Program-made: the position numbers and the translations under genes
In this document: piece by piece, positions 48,725 through 60,045 of the stretch
How the letters are laid out: each line of letters starts with the position of its first letter
Numbering within the stretch: the first letter of the stretch is position 1
Source of the DNA: Sipunculus nudus
Taxonomy: Eukaryota > Annelida > Sipuncula > Golfingiida > Sipunculidae
Reading direction: 5' to 3'
DNA: 64,000 nt
Assembly: GCA_026874595.1 (NCBI GenBank)
Contig: CM049306.1
Span: forward strand, 79,386,142 to 79,450,141
The notes under the pieces: generated by a model
Seen by the model: only the letters and a program-made list of their open reading frames with translations
What the model was told of the DNA's origin: nothing
Databases searched by the model: none

Positions 48725-50260
48725 ATGTCGGATCTCGACGATTCGTCTAGACCCTATTCCGTCCGCCCGGCACCCTCGCCGGCGCCCCGGTACTTTCTCC
48801 CCGGCCGTTCTCGTCGCCGGCTCCTCGCCGGATTCCTTCCTTTTCCCCGGGGCCGGCTGGAGCCGTCCCGCTGGATCGCCCGGACCTTCCTGGTGTGCAG
48901 GTAAGTGCGTCGGTCCCTACTGCCTCCATTCGGGGCTGCCGGCCTCGCCTTCGGTTCCTCCGTCTGCCGTCGTTACTTAACGGCCGGCTGGCTCTTTTTT
49001 TCAGTTACCATCTGCTGTGCGGCCTGCGGCTCCGGTTCCTGTGCCTTCCCGGATGGTTCCTGCTGCTGCTCGTTCCCCAGCTTCCTGTTTCCAGCCTCCC
49101 ATTCTCCGGCTCAGCGGGTCTCTCTGGCTCCCCCTACACGGGGTTCTCCAGGGTCCCCGACTGCTCAGTCAGCCGATACCGCCCTGGCATCACACCAGTG
49201 GTCGGCCAATGCGCTGCGCCGCCAGGCTTGGCGTCCGCGCAAATGTGCTCAGTCAGCCGATCCCGCCCTGGCACCAGACCAGTGGTCGGGGATCGCGCTG
49301 CGCCGCCAGGCTTGGCGTCCGCACCAATCTGCGCTTATGGACCTGGAGGCTACCTCCACACAGGAGGCTTACCCTAGTGGTTTGAAGTTCCGTAGGTACA
49401 ACCTCGGACTTCCTCGGCGTCGGGGGCCGGTTCTTCTTTGAATCCTGGCCCCTTCATTCGCCCTCCGCCGCGCCCGCCATGTGTCTGGTATTACTGACCG
49501 CACGGGGGATCTTTTCCGTGGGCGCCCCGTGGTGGTCACCTTGGTCCCCCGGTACCCTCGGGAGTTCCCTTGGGTACCGGGCTCCCGGGCTACCTGTTTG
49601 TTCGCTTGCTCCCTTCTCCTGAGCTCCCGGATGTTCAGTCTGCTCCGCTGCGCCTCATGTCCGGCCTGGCACAGCCGTTTGCGGACGGTCAGTCTTTAAT
49701 TCCATCCTCTGTCCAGTTTTTTCGATCGTCACCTGTCGGATCTGGAGGGGCTCGGCCGGCAAGCGGCCTGTATGGTTTACGACTTGCAGGCTGTCCCTTG
49801 CTTGCTCGCCGTTTCCGGACACGCTCACTCTCCCCGACATATGGCAGGCTTCTGCCCATACTGGCCCTGTGTTCCATTCAGGTCGTTGGCGCCCGGTTGT
49901 AAATTGCATCTTGTTACGCCGCCCGGCTTGCATTCAGTCATTTATGCACTTACGGCCGCGGCTTCTCCGGCGGAGTTAACCGAGCTTTATTCTCCGCCTT
50001 TCCCGGTTCCCTGCTGTTTGGCGGCCAGTTACAGCCTCTCTTTGACCGCGCCTTGGCGCGCTCGGATCGTCAGGCCCGCCTTCGCTCGACCTCCCATGCG
50101 CCTCGGCCTTCCTTCCGCGTTCCCCGCCTTCGGCCTCCGGTTGCGGCTTCCGCTCAGCCACGTCGCGCATCTGCTACCTCGTCACGTCCTTCAGGACGTT
50201 CCAGTCGTTCTCCGCCTTTCGTGGTCGCTTCTCCCAACGAGGTTCGACCGAGAAATGACT
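48725..50260 (+). pseudogene. DIRS Gag-like region (several frameshifts)
   Basis: ATG at 48725 opens MSDLDDSSRPYSVRPAPSPA; continuation needs other frames. Recognisable later blocks are Gag-like by position: SAPLRLMSGLAQPFADGQSL (about 49635-49695), GLGRQAACMVYDLQAVPCLL (about 49747-49807) and GGQLQPLFDRALARSDRQAR before 50080. An 84-nt in-frame duplication lies at 49163-49330. Base composition is GC-rich with many CpG. I do not recognise a precise domain. Confidence 0.55.
49163..49330 (+). repeat. 84-bp direct duplication inside DIRS Gag region
   Basis: Two units (49163-49246, 49247-49330) starting GCTCAGTCAGCCGAT; in one frame each codes for a 28-residue unit AQSAD(T/P)ALA.(H/D)QWS..ALRRQAWRP. 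Confidence 0.85.
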
Positions 50261-50264
50261 CTCT

Positions 50265-51228
50265 AGCTCCGGTCGGCGCCCGGCTCAGCAACCGTTTTCC
50301 CGCGTGGGCGGGTTTTCACCTCCCAGCGGTTAATTCTCAGCGCCCTACAGTTCGGGTTCCGTCTTACGTTTAGCACACTCCGCCTCCGTCCGATCCGGCA
50401 AAACGCCTCGCTTGGTGGAGGCCCTTCAATCTATGTTAGACAATCGGGCTATTTGGAGGTTTCCCCATCCACCGTGGGGTTTCACTCTCGCCTTTTCTTG
50501 TTCCCGACCCCCACAGCCGTCGACGCCCGATCATAGACCTGTAGCGCCTCAATTCGTTCTTCCGTCCGCCCCCGTTTCGGATGTTCATTCTCCATGCTGT
50601 CCTCCACATTGTTCGGCGGATGGCTTAGGCGTTCACATATAGACCTTATGGATGCCTAATTTAACGTTTCCATTCCGGGTCCATCTGTTCGGGATCCACG
50701 TGGCCCCCTGGAATTTACCATCCTTGTTCACACGGTCCCGCGTTCTCTCCGTTCACAGGGCATTTCTGTGCTCCCTTCTCTGGACGATTGGCTGGTCCAT
50801 GCGGCCGATCGCTCCCTCTAACTGTCGCATCGCTCCCGGGTTCTCAACTTACTTCGGAACCTCGGCTTCCTGGTCAATGCGGAGAAATCTCTTCTCACTC
50901 CCACCCAGTCCCTCCAATTTCTGGGTGTCAGGCTCGATTTTGCGTCCGGCACTGCGTCGCTCCTGCGCGATTTTGCTCTCCCGCTCCGCCGCCTAATTCG
51001 TTCCTTTCTCACGCGGCGCCGTGTAGACTTGCGCACAGCGGCTTCTCTCCACGGTGCTCTCAACTGGGCCGCGTCTTTCATCCCGTTCGGCCGACTGTAC
51101 CTCCGTCCGATTCAGTCTATCTTGCGCCGTCACGGCCTTCTCCGGTTAACCTCGGTTCGTCCACCGATCCTCCTGTTTCGGAGCGCCTGGCAGTCCCTTC
51201 GTCCCTGGATGGACCTTTCCTTTCTCCT
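50265..51228 (+). pseudogene. DIRS reverse transcriptase domain (broken)
   Basis: Order of motifs on +: PVGARLSNRFPAWAGF (about 50270), VEALQSMLDNRAI (about 50415), VSPSTVGFHSRLFLFP (about 50460), RRRPIIDL then a stop and RLNSFFRPPPFRM (about 50515-50575), DLMDA-stop-FNV (TAA at 50657), VLPSLDDWLVHAADRSL (50768 on), a stop (TAA 50819), then NAEKSLLTPTQSLQFLGVRL. The catalytic Asp pair is at 50783-50788. Usual DIRS RTs have Tyr before LDD; here it is Ser. Two or more frame changes upstream of 50640. The tail joins RNase H in one frame. Confidence 0.8.
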
Positions 51229-51640
51229 GGGCGGCGTTCCTTTTTCCGGGGATGTCGCTTGCAACATCTATACCGATGCGTCTCTCCTCGGTTGGGGGGC
51301 CCATCTTGCCGATCATCGCGCTTCCGGGATATGGTCCCCGTCAGGACGTCTGCTCCATGTCAATTTCCTCGCCCTGCGTGCAGTCCGTCGCGTGATCTCC
51401 CACTGGTCTCCCCCCTTGATCGGACGTCCCATTCTCGTCCGGCCCGACAATCCCACGGTTGTGGCATATATCAACAAGCAGGGCGGTACTCGGTCTCCCT
51501 CGCTCATGCAGGCGACTTACCCTTTGTTCGATCTATGCCTCTCTCTCCGGGCATCAGTTCGTGCATCCCATCTTCCGGGCGTGTCGAACATCCTAGCGGA
51601 CGCCCCTTCCCGTCATCCGGCATCTCTTCCTTCCCCGCCG
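51229..51640 (+). pseudogene. DIRS RNase H domain
   Basis: In the frame that runs 51029-52240: NIYTDASLLGWGAHLADH (first Asp), HVNFLALRAVRRV, LVRPDNPTVVAYINKQGG (Asp), HLPGVSNILADAPSR (last Asp). In related DIRS enzymes the second block usually reads LELRA, giving the catalytic Glu; here it reads LALRA. The rest is intact, so this is the best preserved part of the element. Confidence 0.85.
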
Positions 51641-52020
51641 CTCCTTCCGCTCCCGGTTATTCGGAGTGTTTTCGCTCGCCTGGGGCGGCCGGAATTCGAT
51701 CTGTTCGATTTTCCGTCCCCCCCCCCGTTCTCGTGCCTTCTGAGACGCGTCTACGTCCCCTCGCGACCGTCTCCCCGACACGCCGCCGTCCGGGTGGTCT
51801 CACCGGTTTCTCTTGCGTTTCCGGCGCCTCCTCTCCTCCGCCGTGTCCTTCTCCGCTTGTCCCGCGCGGACCAGACTTCCCTGCTTCTCATCCTTCCGTT
51901 TCAACCTGCGGCTCCATGGTTTCCTCTGTGGCGCTCGCTTCTCTCTCACCCCCCGCTTATACTACTGCTCCGCATCGCGCTCCCATTGTTCCCTCGACCG
52001 CGTTGCCCGTTTCGGTCGTG
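51641..52020 (+). pseudogene. DIRS Pol connector between RNase H and recombinase
   Basis: VIRSVFARLGRPEFDLFDFP (about 51658), then RADQTSLLLILPFQPAAPWFP, resembling the 'LFAS...APxWPxxxWFP' linker of DIRS polyproteins. No clear methyltransferase domain is visible. Confidence 0.5.
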
Positions 52021-53110
52021 CCCTCTATGTGCATGCATGCTCTCATCGGACACCTCAAGGATCAGGGCATTTCAAGTCCGGCTGCTCTCCTTGCCTCGGC
52101 TCCCCGTCGCCTTTCTTCGGACCGCATCTATGACTCCCGGTGGCATCTCTTCATGGAGTGGGCGTCTTCCCGCGGAATCTCCCCTTTGGATCCGTTGCTT
52201 GCGGCTGTTTTGGATTGTTTGTGTTCTTACTGCAAGATAAACATTTATCCTATCCCTCTCTGCGTGGCTATCGCGCCGCCCTGCTGTCGGTGCTCCGTCC
52301 GCTGGGTCACGATCGTGTCCTTCATCACCCGTTGGTGTCGGACTTTCTCAAGGGGGTTCAGGTCCCGTGCGTCTGGTCCTCCGTATGTTGCACCTTCCTG
52401 GCGCCTGGACGTCGTCTTACGTCACCTCCGGGAACCCCCTTCTGCGCCGTTGCGTTCGGCCCATCTTCTACCTTTGTCTGGGACAACGGTTTTCCTCCTA
52501 GCTCTTGCCTCAGCAGGTCGCCGTTCTGAGCTTCATGCCCTCGTGGCTGATTCGAAATTCCCGCAAATTGCGGCCGCCGCTTCGTCGGCCACCCTCCATT
52601 TTCCTCCGGACTTTTATAGGAAATCTCACAATTCCGATGACCCTCCATCTGCTTGGCACGTTCCGGCACTCCCTACCGGTCCGTACCGTTCTGGGGATAC
52701 CCCTTGCCCGGTTCGTGCGTTGCGTTATTATCTACACGCTCCTCCTTCTTTACGGGGGGGGGGGGGGGGGCGCAAGAAGTTGTTATTTCTACAAAAGTCA
52801 CATCTTCCATTTAGGTGATTAGCCCTTTCACCATTAGTGCGTGACTCAACGCTACTATCGTCGCCGCATTTGAATCAGCTTCTCATTCCACATTAGACCA
52901 ACTTCACTTCAAGGCCCATGACATTTGAGCTATTTCGACTTCCTTGGCCCATTTCTCCGGGATCTCACCTAATCAGTTGGTCAAGATGGGATACTGGATA
53001 TCCCCATCTCCGTTCACACGCTTCTATCTGACAGTTGTTCCGCTCCAGGCTTCAGGCCTCTCCTCCATGGGCCCTGTGTTCGCGTCGGGTGAGGTCCTAC
53101 AATTTTCCAG
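52021..53110 (+). pseudogene. DIRS tyrosine recombinase (broken)
   Basis: Core-binding part: LSSDRIYDSRWHLFMEWASS (about 52112-52175), then a frame change near 52225 to LSYPSLRGYRAALLSVLRPL, and back near 52370. Catalytic part: ALASAGRRSELHAL (about 52501-52541) holds the first catalytic Arg. A frame break follows near the G run at 52757. Then KAHDI-TGA-AISTSLAHFSG (H at 52917) and FTRFYLTVV with the candidate nucleophile Tyr at 53025-53027. The HxxR box has TGA (52926-52928) where Arg is expected. H-to-Y spacing, 36 codons, is normal. Confidence 0.82.
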
Positions 53111-53236
53111 GCCATCTTATTCCTCTACGTCGGTTCCGCCACCGACGTCGTCTGCTGCTCCATCACCGCACTGTGATTCCTCGTTCCAGCGTTACAGGTA
53201 GGTGCTCCCTCCCCAAGGCATGTCTGTTTTTTTTTT

Positions 53237-53356
53237 CTCATTAATACAGAAACAGCTCACAATTATGTTTACGTAATAAAACCCCCCCCATTCCCTCCCT
53301 GTGAATGGTGGTTTTGTTAGTAAACTGTTGTGAGCTTTTCTGTATTACAAACATCG
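53237..53356 (+). repeat. DIRS internal complementary region
   Basis: 53237-53281 is the reverse complement of the element's left end (48010-48053, one mismatch seen). 53278-53356 is the reverse complement of its right end (about 53530-53592). The two halves meet at AAAA/TTTT, reproducing the circle junction. Confidence 0.9.
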
Positions 53357-53386
53357 CTCCCTCCCAGTCCTCTTCCTTACGCCTTC

Positions 53387-53543
53387 GAAAATGTGATTAT
53401 GGGTAACGGAAGTGTGACCTAGATACACAGGAACGAGGCGGGATGGGCGATAATAGGCCCAATAAGGGAAAATTTTCGGTTGGCTTACTCTGGCGTATAA
53501 ACTTTAACAGAGAAAATTCTCATTAATACAGAAAAACTCACAA
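53387..53543 (-). repeat. DIRS right inverted terminal repeat
   Basis: Reverse complement of 48029-48186 with few differences (for example, ACAGGAACG here against CGGGAACACG's complement at the left). Confidence 0.9.
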
Positions 53544-53592
53544 CAGTTTACTAACAAAACCACCATTCACAGGGAGGGAATGGGGGGGTTTT

Positions 53593-54155
53593 GAAATTAT
53601 TTACCAGTTAACTTACTGTGGTTGGCTTCATATTCGCAAGGCTGAAATTTTTCGATTTCTCCATTTTGAATGTTTTGCGAGGGTGTCATTTTCACGATCT
53701 CACCAGAACCTTTATCAAATTTTTGGTAAATCTTTCCCTGTTTGAATTATAAAATGGGAATAAGTCATGAGTATATGGTAGTCTACTCATATAAGGTGGT
53801 CCTGTACACACAGCACAGGTAGTTTAGTTCAAATTTAAGGGAACATTTTCCCTATACCTGCATGGATGTAATTTATTATAAAATATCTCACTGTTCTAAG
53901 CTATTCACATACAAGTATTGGTTTCACTTAATAAGTAGGACATACTCAATTGGTCAATTATTCACGAGGTTTTATTTTCACGATTATTTCCCATATCGCG
54001 AAATTAAAACCCTCGCAAACAAAAAGGCAACCACAGTATATACCTTCTTTGCTATTCCGGCTCTCCCAATGAGATTGAAATGAATTTCTATAAGCACTGG
54101 ACCAAAAAATTCATGTCAACCTGTTTAACAAGACTGAAAAACCCTCATACAACAC
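53593..54155. other. No recognised feature
   Basis: Right flank of the DIRS element; AT-rich with no coding similarity. Confidence 0.5.
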
Positions 54156-54500
54156 TAAGGCCCAAAAAAATAAAAGGTATGGTTCTCAGGCACCACCCAC
54201 ATCAATTTTAAACCCCCACATCAAAACTTTTTATTTTGATTTTCAATAGAAACTCACCAGTTTTGAGCTGCAGCCACTCGGAAATTTTTTCTTTCAAAGA
54301 GTTAAAATCATACAATTTCCTTTTTTACATAGTGCTTTTACTTGTTTAGCAAAATAAATCTGTTATTTATTATGCTTTTCCCTTATCATTTGACATTTTC
54401 ATCGAAACATACCAAAAAATTAAAAATAAAAAAATCGCCCGCCCGCATTGATTCTGAAAAAATGTGCCTGAGAACCAAACCTTTTTTTATTTTGGCCTAA
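54156..54500. mobile_element. MITE with GGTTCTCAGGCAC terminal repeats, copy 2
   Basis: Left TAAGGCCCAAAAAAATAAAA then GGTATGGTTCTCAGGCAC; right GTGCCTGAGAACCAAACC then T-rich ATTTTGGCCTAA. Better preserved ends than the copy at 46526; same orientation. About 345 bp, non-coding. Confidence 0.8.
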
Positions 54501-55077
54501 GACACGTATACATGAGCTGATCTGAGCATCATGACCATGCAGCCAGTCAAATTAGCTTACCCAGAAGGTAAGTTAGATAATTAAATATATAACCAAGACC
54601 TGATCTCTGAAATTACATGGTTTACTGGGCCTGCATGTATTCATATATATGGTCTTAAACATTTGGTTTATAAAATGTTCACCTTTTTTGGAATTATTCT
54701 AGATTTGTTTACAGTTAAATTACGTGATTTGCTACGTGAGTGTTATACATATAAGGAAAAATATGGTTAGTTTCACCACTCTGACATAACATAGTCTGTC
54801 AAGATGTTGAAGTGGCAGTACACATGTTATTGTAATATCAAAAGTCAGGCTGAAAATCACCATGAAACAAATTGTTTTGACAGTGCCTCATGGCTTTCAG
54901 CTATGTTGTCACTTAAAATAAACTAGACCAATAATAAAACATATTTAAATACTCTCTTACAATATTTACTTTGTGTGTAAAATATTATAATAAATCAACA
55001 TGTTGGTATATCTCCCTGAATATTTGTTACATAGCTGACCAGATAAAAGCATGTCTGCCATGAGTAATGTGATGGTG
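54501..55077. other. No recognised feature
   Basis: AT-rich spacer. Confidence 0.5.
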
Positions 55078-55569
55078 GTTACAGTCAGTGATGTAGTCGA
55101 GTCCACACCATTCCAAGTCTGAGTGAAAGTCTGAGTCCTTGAGTTTTGAGTCTAAGTCCATTTTCTATGAATCTTGAGTCATTTTGAACTCGAGTCCAAG
55201 TTCAAGTCCTATAGAAATATTATTATTTAGAGATAATTAAAACAGATATTTAAGATATAATCAGGCAAATGTAATCTGAGTATACAAGTGCCCTCTACTT
55301 AAATGTTTAATTAAGATTAGCCCCTGATGCATAGCTAAAAATTAGTATGTATTGTCTTATTTGTTGTAATATTCTGTTAGTTGTTCACCTATATGTACCA
55401 TGTTAATAGGTTTCTTTTCTACTGGGCTTCTGATTGACTCTGACTGATTTCTTGAGTTCTTACTTCCAAGTCCGAGTGCAAGTCCAAATCCAAGGTCCTT
55501 TAGTGTGAGTCCTTAAAAAATGGACTCTAGTCTGAATTTGGCTCTGAGTCTGGACACACTGATTACAGT
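55078..55569. mobile_element. hAT-like MITE with 8-bp target duplication and GAGTCC repeats
   Basis: Element 55086-55561: left CAGTGATGTAGTCGAGTCC, right ...GACTCAGAG/GTCTGGACACACTG. Flanking 8-mers GTTACAGT (55078-55085) and ATTACAGT (55562-55569) differ at one base. Interior ends are rich in GAGTCC/AAGTCC hexamers, the middle is AT-rich. Known: hAT elements have CA...TG ends and 8-bp duplications. No transposase, 476 bp. Confidence 0.75.
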
Positions 55570-58500
55570 AGAGATAATTGTGGTAATCACAGAAATGGAA
55601 AAACACTTTTGTTTGCACATTCACATGTATTCTATTGTATTGATTCCTGACTATCCAAAATGAAAAAAAAATACCAAGCATCATTTTCAGTGATCAATAT
55701 TGTTGCAATAGTATGGATGGCCACTGCAGTGCCATTTTCCATATGACTAGCATCATTACTCAAAGTAAGCCCTATCAATCCACATAAATGTCTACCAAGT
55801 TGTGCATATATGTCTACATGTTTAGTTTCCACCTCAACTGATCTAGCTGTAATTAACTCTCTTTATTTACAAACACAGATGTGCAAATCTGTCTGTCTAC
55901 CTATGTATTTACACACCTGGTGATTGTGGAGAGATAAAACTATCTAGGCCAGAGATCTTACCTTCTCCCAGAGAACAGCATTATATAAGATAAACTTTTT
56001 ATCATACTCTATAATAAATAGACCTTATGCTCTGAACAACACAGCACCTGGAGCTAGAGGAAAATGTTCAAGATCATTTATTCTTTTTGTAGTCAGCCTT
56101 GAGAATCAAGGCGACAGTAATGTTTTCAGGTGTATGTGTATGTGTGTCTGTCTGGAATTTTTTTTCCTGATGACAGACAGTTAGTAACTTAAGTGTAAGG
56201 TCATGGACAGATTTTTTGGCTCCAACTCAGTAATGGCAGCCATGTGCAAATTTCAGATTTTAGGAGGATTTGATGTTGTGGAAATAAGTGCAAGGCATCT
56301 TACACATTTGTTACCTTCACATATCCTGTTGAGCTTCTTTAAACTTTTACATCCTCACTTCCTTCAAAGATAAGATCATTTTCTTTAGTTTTCACTGTTG
56401 AAAGTGAATGATATATAATAACACCCCATGAATCATATAATTTCTATACTGGAGCTGGATATAATCCAGAAAACAGACTTATGTTGATAAAATATTGGAC
56501 GGAAATTTGTGACTCTTTTTTGAAAGTTCACCATGAGCCCTCTGTTGCACAGTGGTAGTTTCAACTCAGCTGTCTGCAACCAATAACTACAAATGTCATC
56601 TGCAAATGTGGTGGCTTATATTATATTGTGTACGTTTGCAACTTGTTTTCTCTAGAAAACACCTATAATATTGATATTTGCATAGTAGTGTATTTATCAA
56701 ATTCTCAATACCTGCTTTAAAAGAGATTTATATTTTGCATTAAAATATTGTATTATGCCATGCACACAGTCTGTTGATAGAAATAGTCATGTTTCCATAA
56801 TGTTTAATTATATATTTTAACTACATTGCAATCTCTTTCTTTTACACCATTTAATTTGAAATATTCATTCTAAGGAATGCAAGCCTCTGCATGTGTGGGA
56901 TACATCCCCATTGCAGTGTATGCATTCACCAAATTGTCCCATATTCCTAATTTCATTCACACATAAGTGTCTCTACATTTGGGCATATTCCTTGATGATG
57001 TTCATGCAACCAGATCATGCCAGAGCCACACCAGAATCTACCGGTAATTGATTCTTTATTAGCCTATTAATTACCAAAATTTCCTGTAAATTTCATGAGA
57101 TCCCTTTCAAGATAGTTCGAGTTCTGTTGTGAACAAACACACAAACACACAAACTCACTAACATTTGAATACATAGCCTCCTTGTGGACACAATAAGTGT
57201 TTTTTTGGGTTTTATTTTGAATAAAGCTTAATGTAAGGAAATTACTCATTTAATTATACTCTATAGTTGTAACCTTTATTGCATCACTACATCACCTGTA
57301 AGCTCAGAGAGTACGCATATTAGTTACTAATGCTGTTTGTGCCTTCCAAAGAATTTAAACAAACTCTTGGCATGGAATATGTGGTGGAAGAAGCTAAGCT
57401 TCCTTCAGCGAGGTGAGACACAGATAGTCTCTGATGGTAAACGTCACATCTCCTCCCCAGACAAGGAGAGGAAAAGCCAAGAAAAGAAGGCAGCTGGTTC
57501 ACTAGTTACCTGCAACTAGATCAGTAGTGAATGTAAATATATTGATTTAATAAATTACCATTAATTCTAGATGTTTACATGCCATCACCTAGTGATCACT
57601 GGAAGCTTCCTCCCTGAGGCCCTCAACTGAGCAGTATTCGGGGATCAGCTATGTGTTTGATTTTGGGAATAAGGTTATCATCAAATCTGTAGATTTACAT
57701 GTTTTCCATTAATCCCAGAACATTTGAGAGAGTGCATAGTTTTTCCTCAAATCTAGGGATGGGACGCCCCCATGGGGGAGACATCTGTTTTTGCAACTGC
57801 AAAACAATGCCACTCTGGTTTTAATGTTATGGATAATTGTAGCAGTCCATTGGCATCAGTCAGTATATAGATAACCTGTGAAATTATTGTTTCATATTAT
57901 TTGTGGTTTCACATACCAAAGAAAATAAGCTTTTCCATGAGGTTAAAAAAATGATGGATTTCCAACTTTGTATACCTATAATTATGGGTAAGGGCAAGAA
58001 AAATGTTTAAACCTTTTGACAGTTATCATGATAGTGACTGCCACTTTTCTGTTAATATTTTATGGATGAAAATTATCAGATTTCACAGGATTGGTTGGAT
58101 GGATTGTCCTGAAATTTGTTCTGACACTTTATCTTGTGCAGCTTAATCTGCTGAACCAGATCAGACATAGCAATATAGTATTTATGGAATTTTAATTGTA
58201 ATGATTTCTCTGGAAGGGCTTCTTGGATTATGTGGGATTTTTTTTTTCTATTCAATTTATATGTTTATCAAGGCTAGTGCTACCACCTACAACTCTTTTT
58301 TGTTGCACAATTTTTATCAAAAAAATTAATATTAGATTATGCAAATAAAAATGTTGGGGTCTAATAAACATATAATTGACAGATTTGACATTCAGCATGT
58401 CAAAAGGTATGGGTTGGAGGATGATCGATCCATACTTAAATTTCGTTCCAGTGATGCCACCTATAAATTCCAATTTAATTTTAGTAATTTCATTCACTCA

Positions 58501-59739
58501 TTTAGGCAGTCAGTCATTATTGTCATTCAGATACGAAGGCATATGTATATACAGACCACATTTATATTCCTTCATATACCCAGTTGTTCATTATGTCCAT
58601 ATATAATTCATTTCATTGCTTCACTTAGTCATTCATTCATAAATGTCATTCAGTACTTCATGTCACTACATTATTGACTTTAACACTTTTTACTATGAAG
58701 CTTTTCAGTGAGATCAGCAGAAGGTACATGTATATGCAATTTAAGCTCTGCATCACACATTTTCCATCTATGCTAAAATCAGGATAGGTCTGGATATCTT
58801 GGAAGTAGGATAGAATACTCTGCCTGCTGGGTGCTTGTACACTGGTTCACCTCCCACCAACTTACATCGCACCTATCCTTCTTCCAACAGATAAACAGGT
58901 GAAACCTGTAAACACCCATCCATCTTGTCAATTTAATCAAGCTGGCCGGAGGTGGCAGTGCCAGTTTTTCCATGCACTTTGTTTAGGTCTCCAAATTATA
59001 TATGGGTTTGGTGTGTGGTGTAACGGGTGCAGGGGAAAGTTTTTTTTATGTTGTCCTAGAAGAGAAATCATCAATAAAAGTGCCTGGTGGAAGATCGAGA
59101 GACTACCTAGTTCTTCACACAGGCAAATATTCCTGTAATGTACCATCTCCTTCTCCTTACTATTTAGGGTTTGACATTAACAACAGAAATGCTGTGCTGG
59201 GCTAAGGTACTGGTATATAAGGTCTCTGAATAGAGTGATACAGTAATTCTTCAAAAAGTTGCAAGAATCTTAAAGGAGCCCAATCATCTACCTGACCTTT
59301 ATAAACTAAAGGTTATCCCTTGGAGCTTTTATAAAAATGGGCCAGAAAATGTGGATATCGCCGCACCCAAGCAGCTTGTTTTTGTTATAACAACTTTTTT
59401 ATAATAGGTGGGGGCTCACCAAAATAATCAAAACATATTCAATAAGGGCATCTGGCAGCAAGTCAGATAAGCCAGAGCTTTGCAAATGGTGTTTTGCAAC
59501 AAGTGACCTTTCTACCTCTGCATGTAAGCAATCTATCACCTTAGGTTAAATGTTTTTCCGGTTTGTCAACATTGCTGTGTTTACAAACATGTTTGTTGAT
59601 GAACAATTTCATGCATCCTTTACAAAGGCTTAATCAGGACTTTTCATAACCAAAATTACCATTAGATAATTTAATATATACACAGAGGAAGTTAGAAATC
59701 ACATAAATTCTTTTACAAAAGGTAGGTGAATAGGCACCT
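55570..59739. other. No recognised gene
   Basis: A GCCTTGA-GAA-TCAAGGC hairpin (about 56096-56113) followed by a GTGTATGTGTGTCTGTCTG tract could start another dispersed repeat. A 60-codon open frame at 57337-57519 has no family likeness. Nothing else supported. Confidence 0.45.
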
Positions 59740-60045
59740 TTAATACAGGTAAACAATAATTAATTCTTCAGAAACATAAGTCTCTGAATACAGGAAAACA
59801 TTAATTCTCTAAAAGTCACAAATCTCTTAATACAGAAAAACATTTATTCTTTAAACGTCCCTATTCTCTGAATAGGAAAATATTATTCTTCAAAAGTCAC
59901 AATTCTCTAAATACAAAAACACATTAATCTTAAAAAATCACAAGTCTATGAATACAGGAAAAAAAATTAATTCATCAAATATCACAAGTCTCTGAATACA
60001 GGAAAACATTATTTCTTTAAAAATCACAAGTATCTGAAAATTGTG
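59740..60045. repeat. Minisatellite, about seven units of ~42 bp
   Basis: Unit consensus roughly ATTAATTCTTTAAAAGTCAC then AAGTCTCTGAATACAGGAAAAC. Successive units are diverged and vary from about 40 to 45 bp. Confidence 0.8.

Larger units (their letters stand above)
48010..53592 (+). mobile_element. DIRS-type tyrosine-recombinase retrotransposon, degraded
   Basis: 5.58 kb, visibly GC- and CpG-richer than its flanks. Inverted terminal repeats (48029-48186 and 53387-53543), an internal complementary region (53237-53356), and + strand remains of Gag, RT, RNase H and tyrosine recombinase in that order. Known: this set defines DIRS-like elements, which replicate through a circle and integrate by a tyrosine recombinase without an integrase-type duplication. 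Seen: TTTT lies at both outer borders (48010-48013 and 53589-53592) and at the junction inside the complementary region (AAAA at 53278-53281 on + strand). All coding parts carry frameshifts or stops, so the copy is dead. Confidence 0.9.

Noticed and set aside
50788-52818. 676-codon open frame taken as one intact protein
   Set aside because: Its first part is out of frame with the RT/RNase H reading frame; only parts after about 52020 match recombinase. GC-rich DNA gives long chance frames.
57337-57519. Possible last UROS exon or separate small gene
   Set aside because: No likeness to the UROS C-terminus in any frame; basic, low-complexity peptide.
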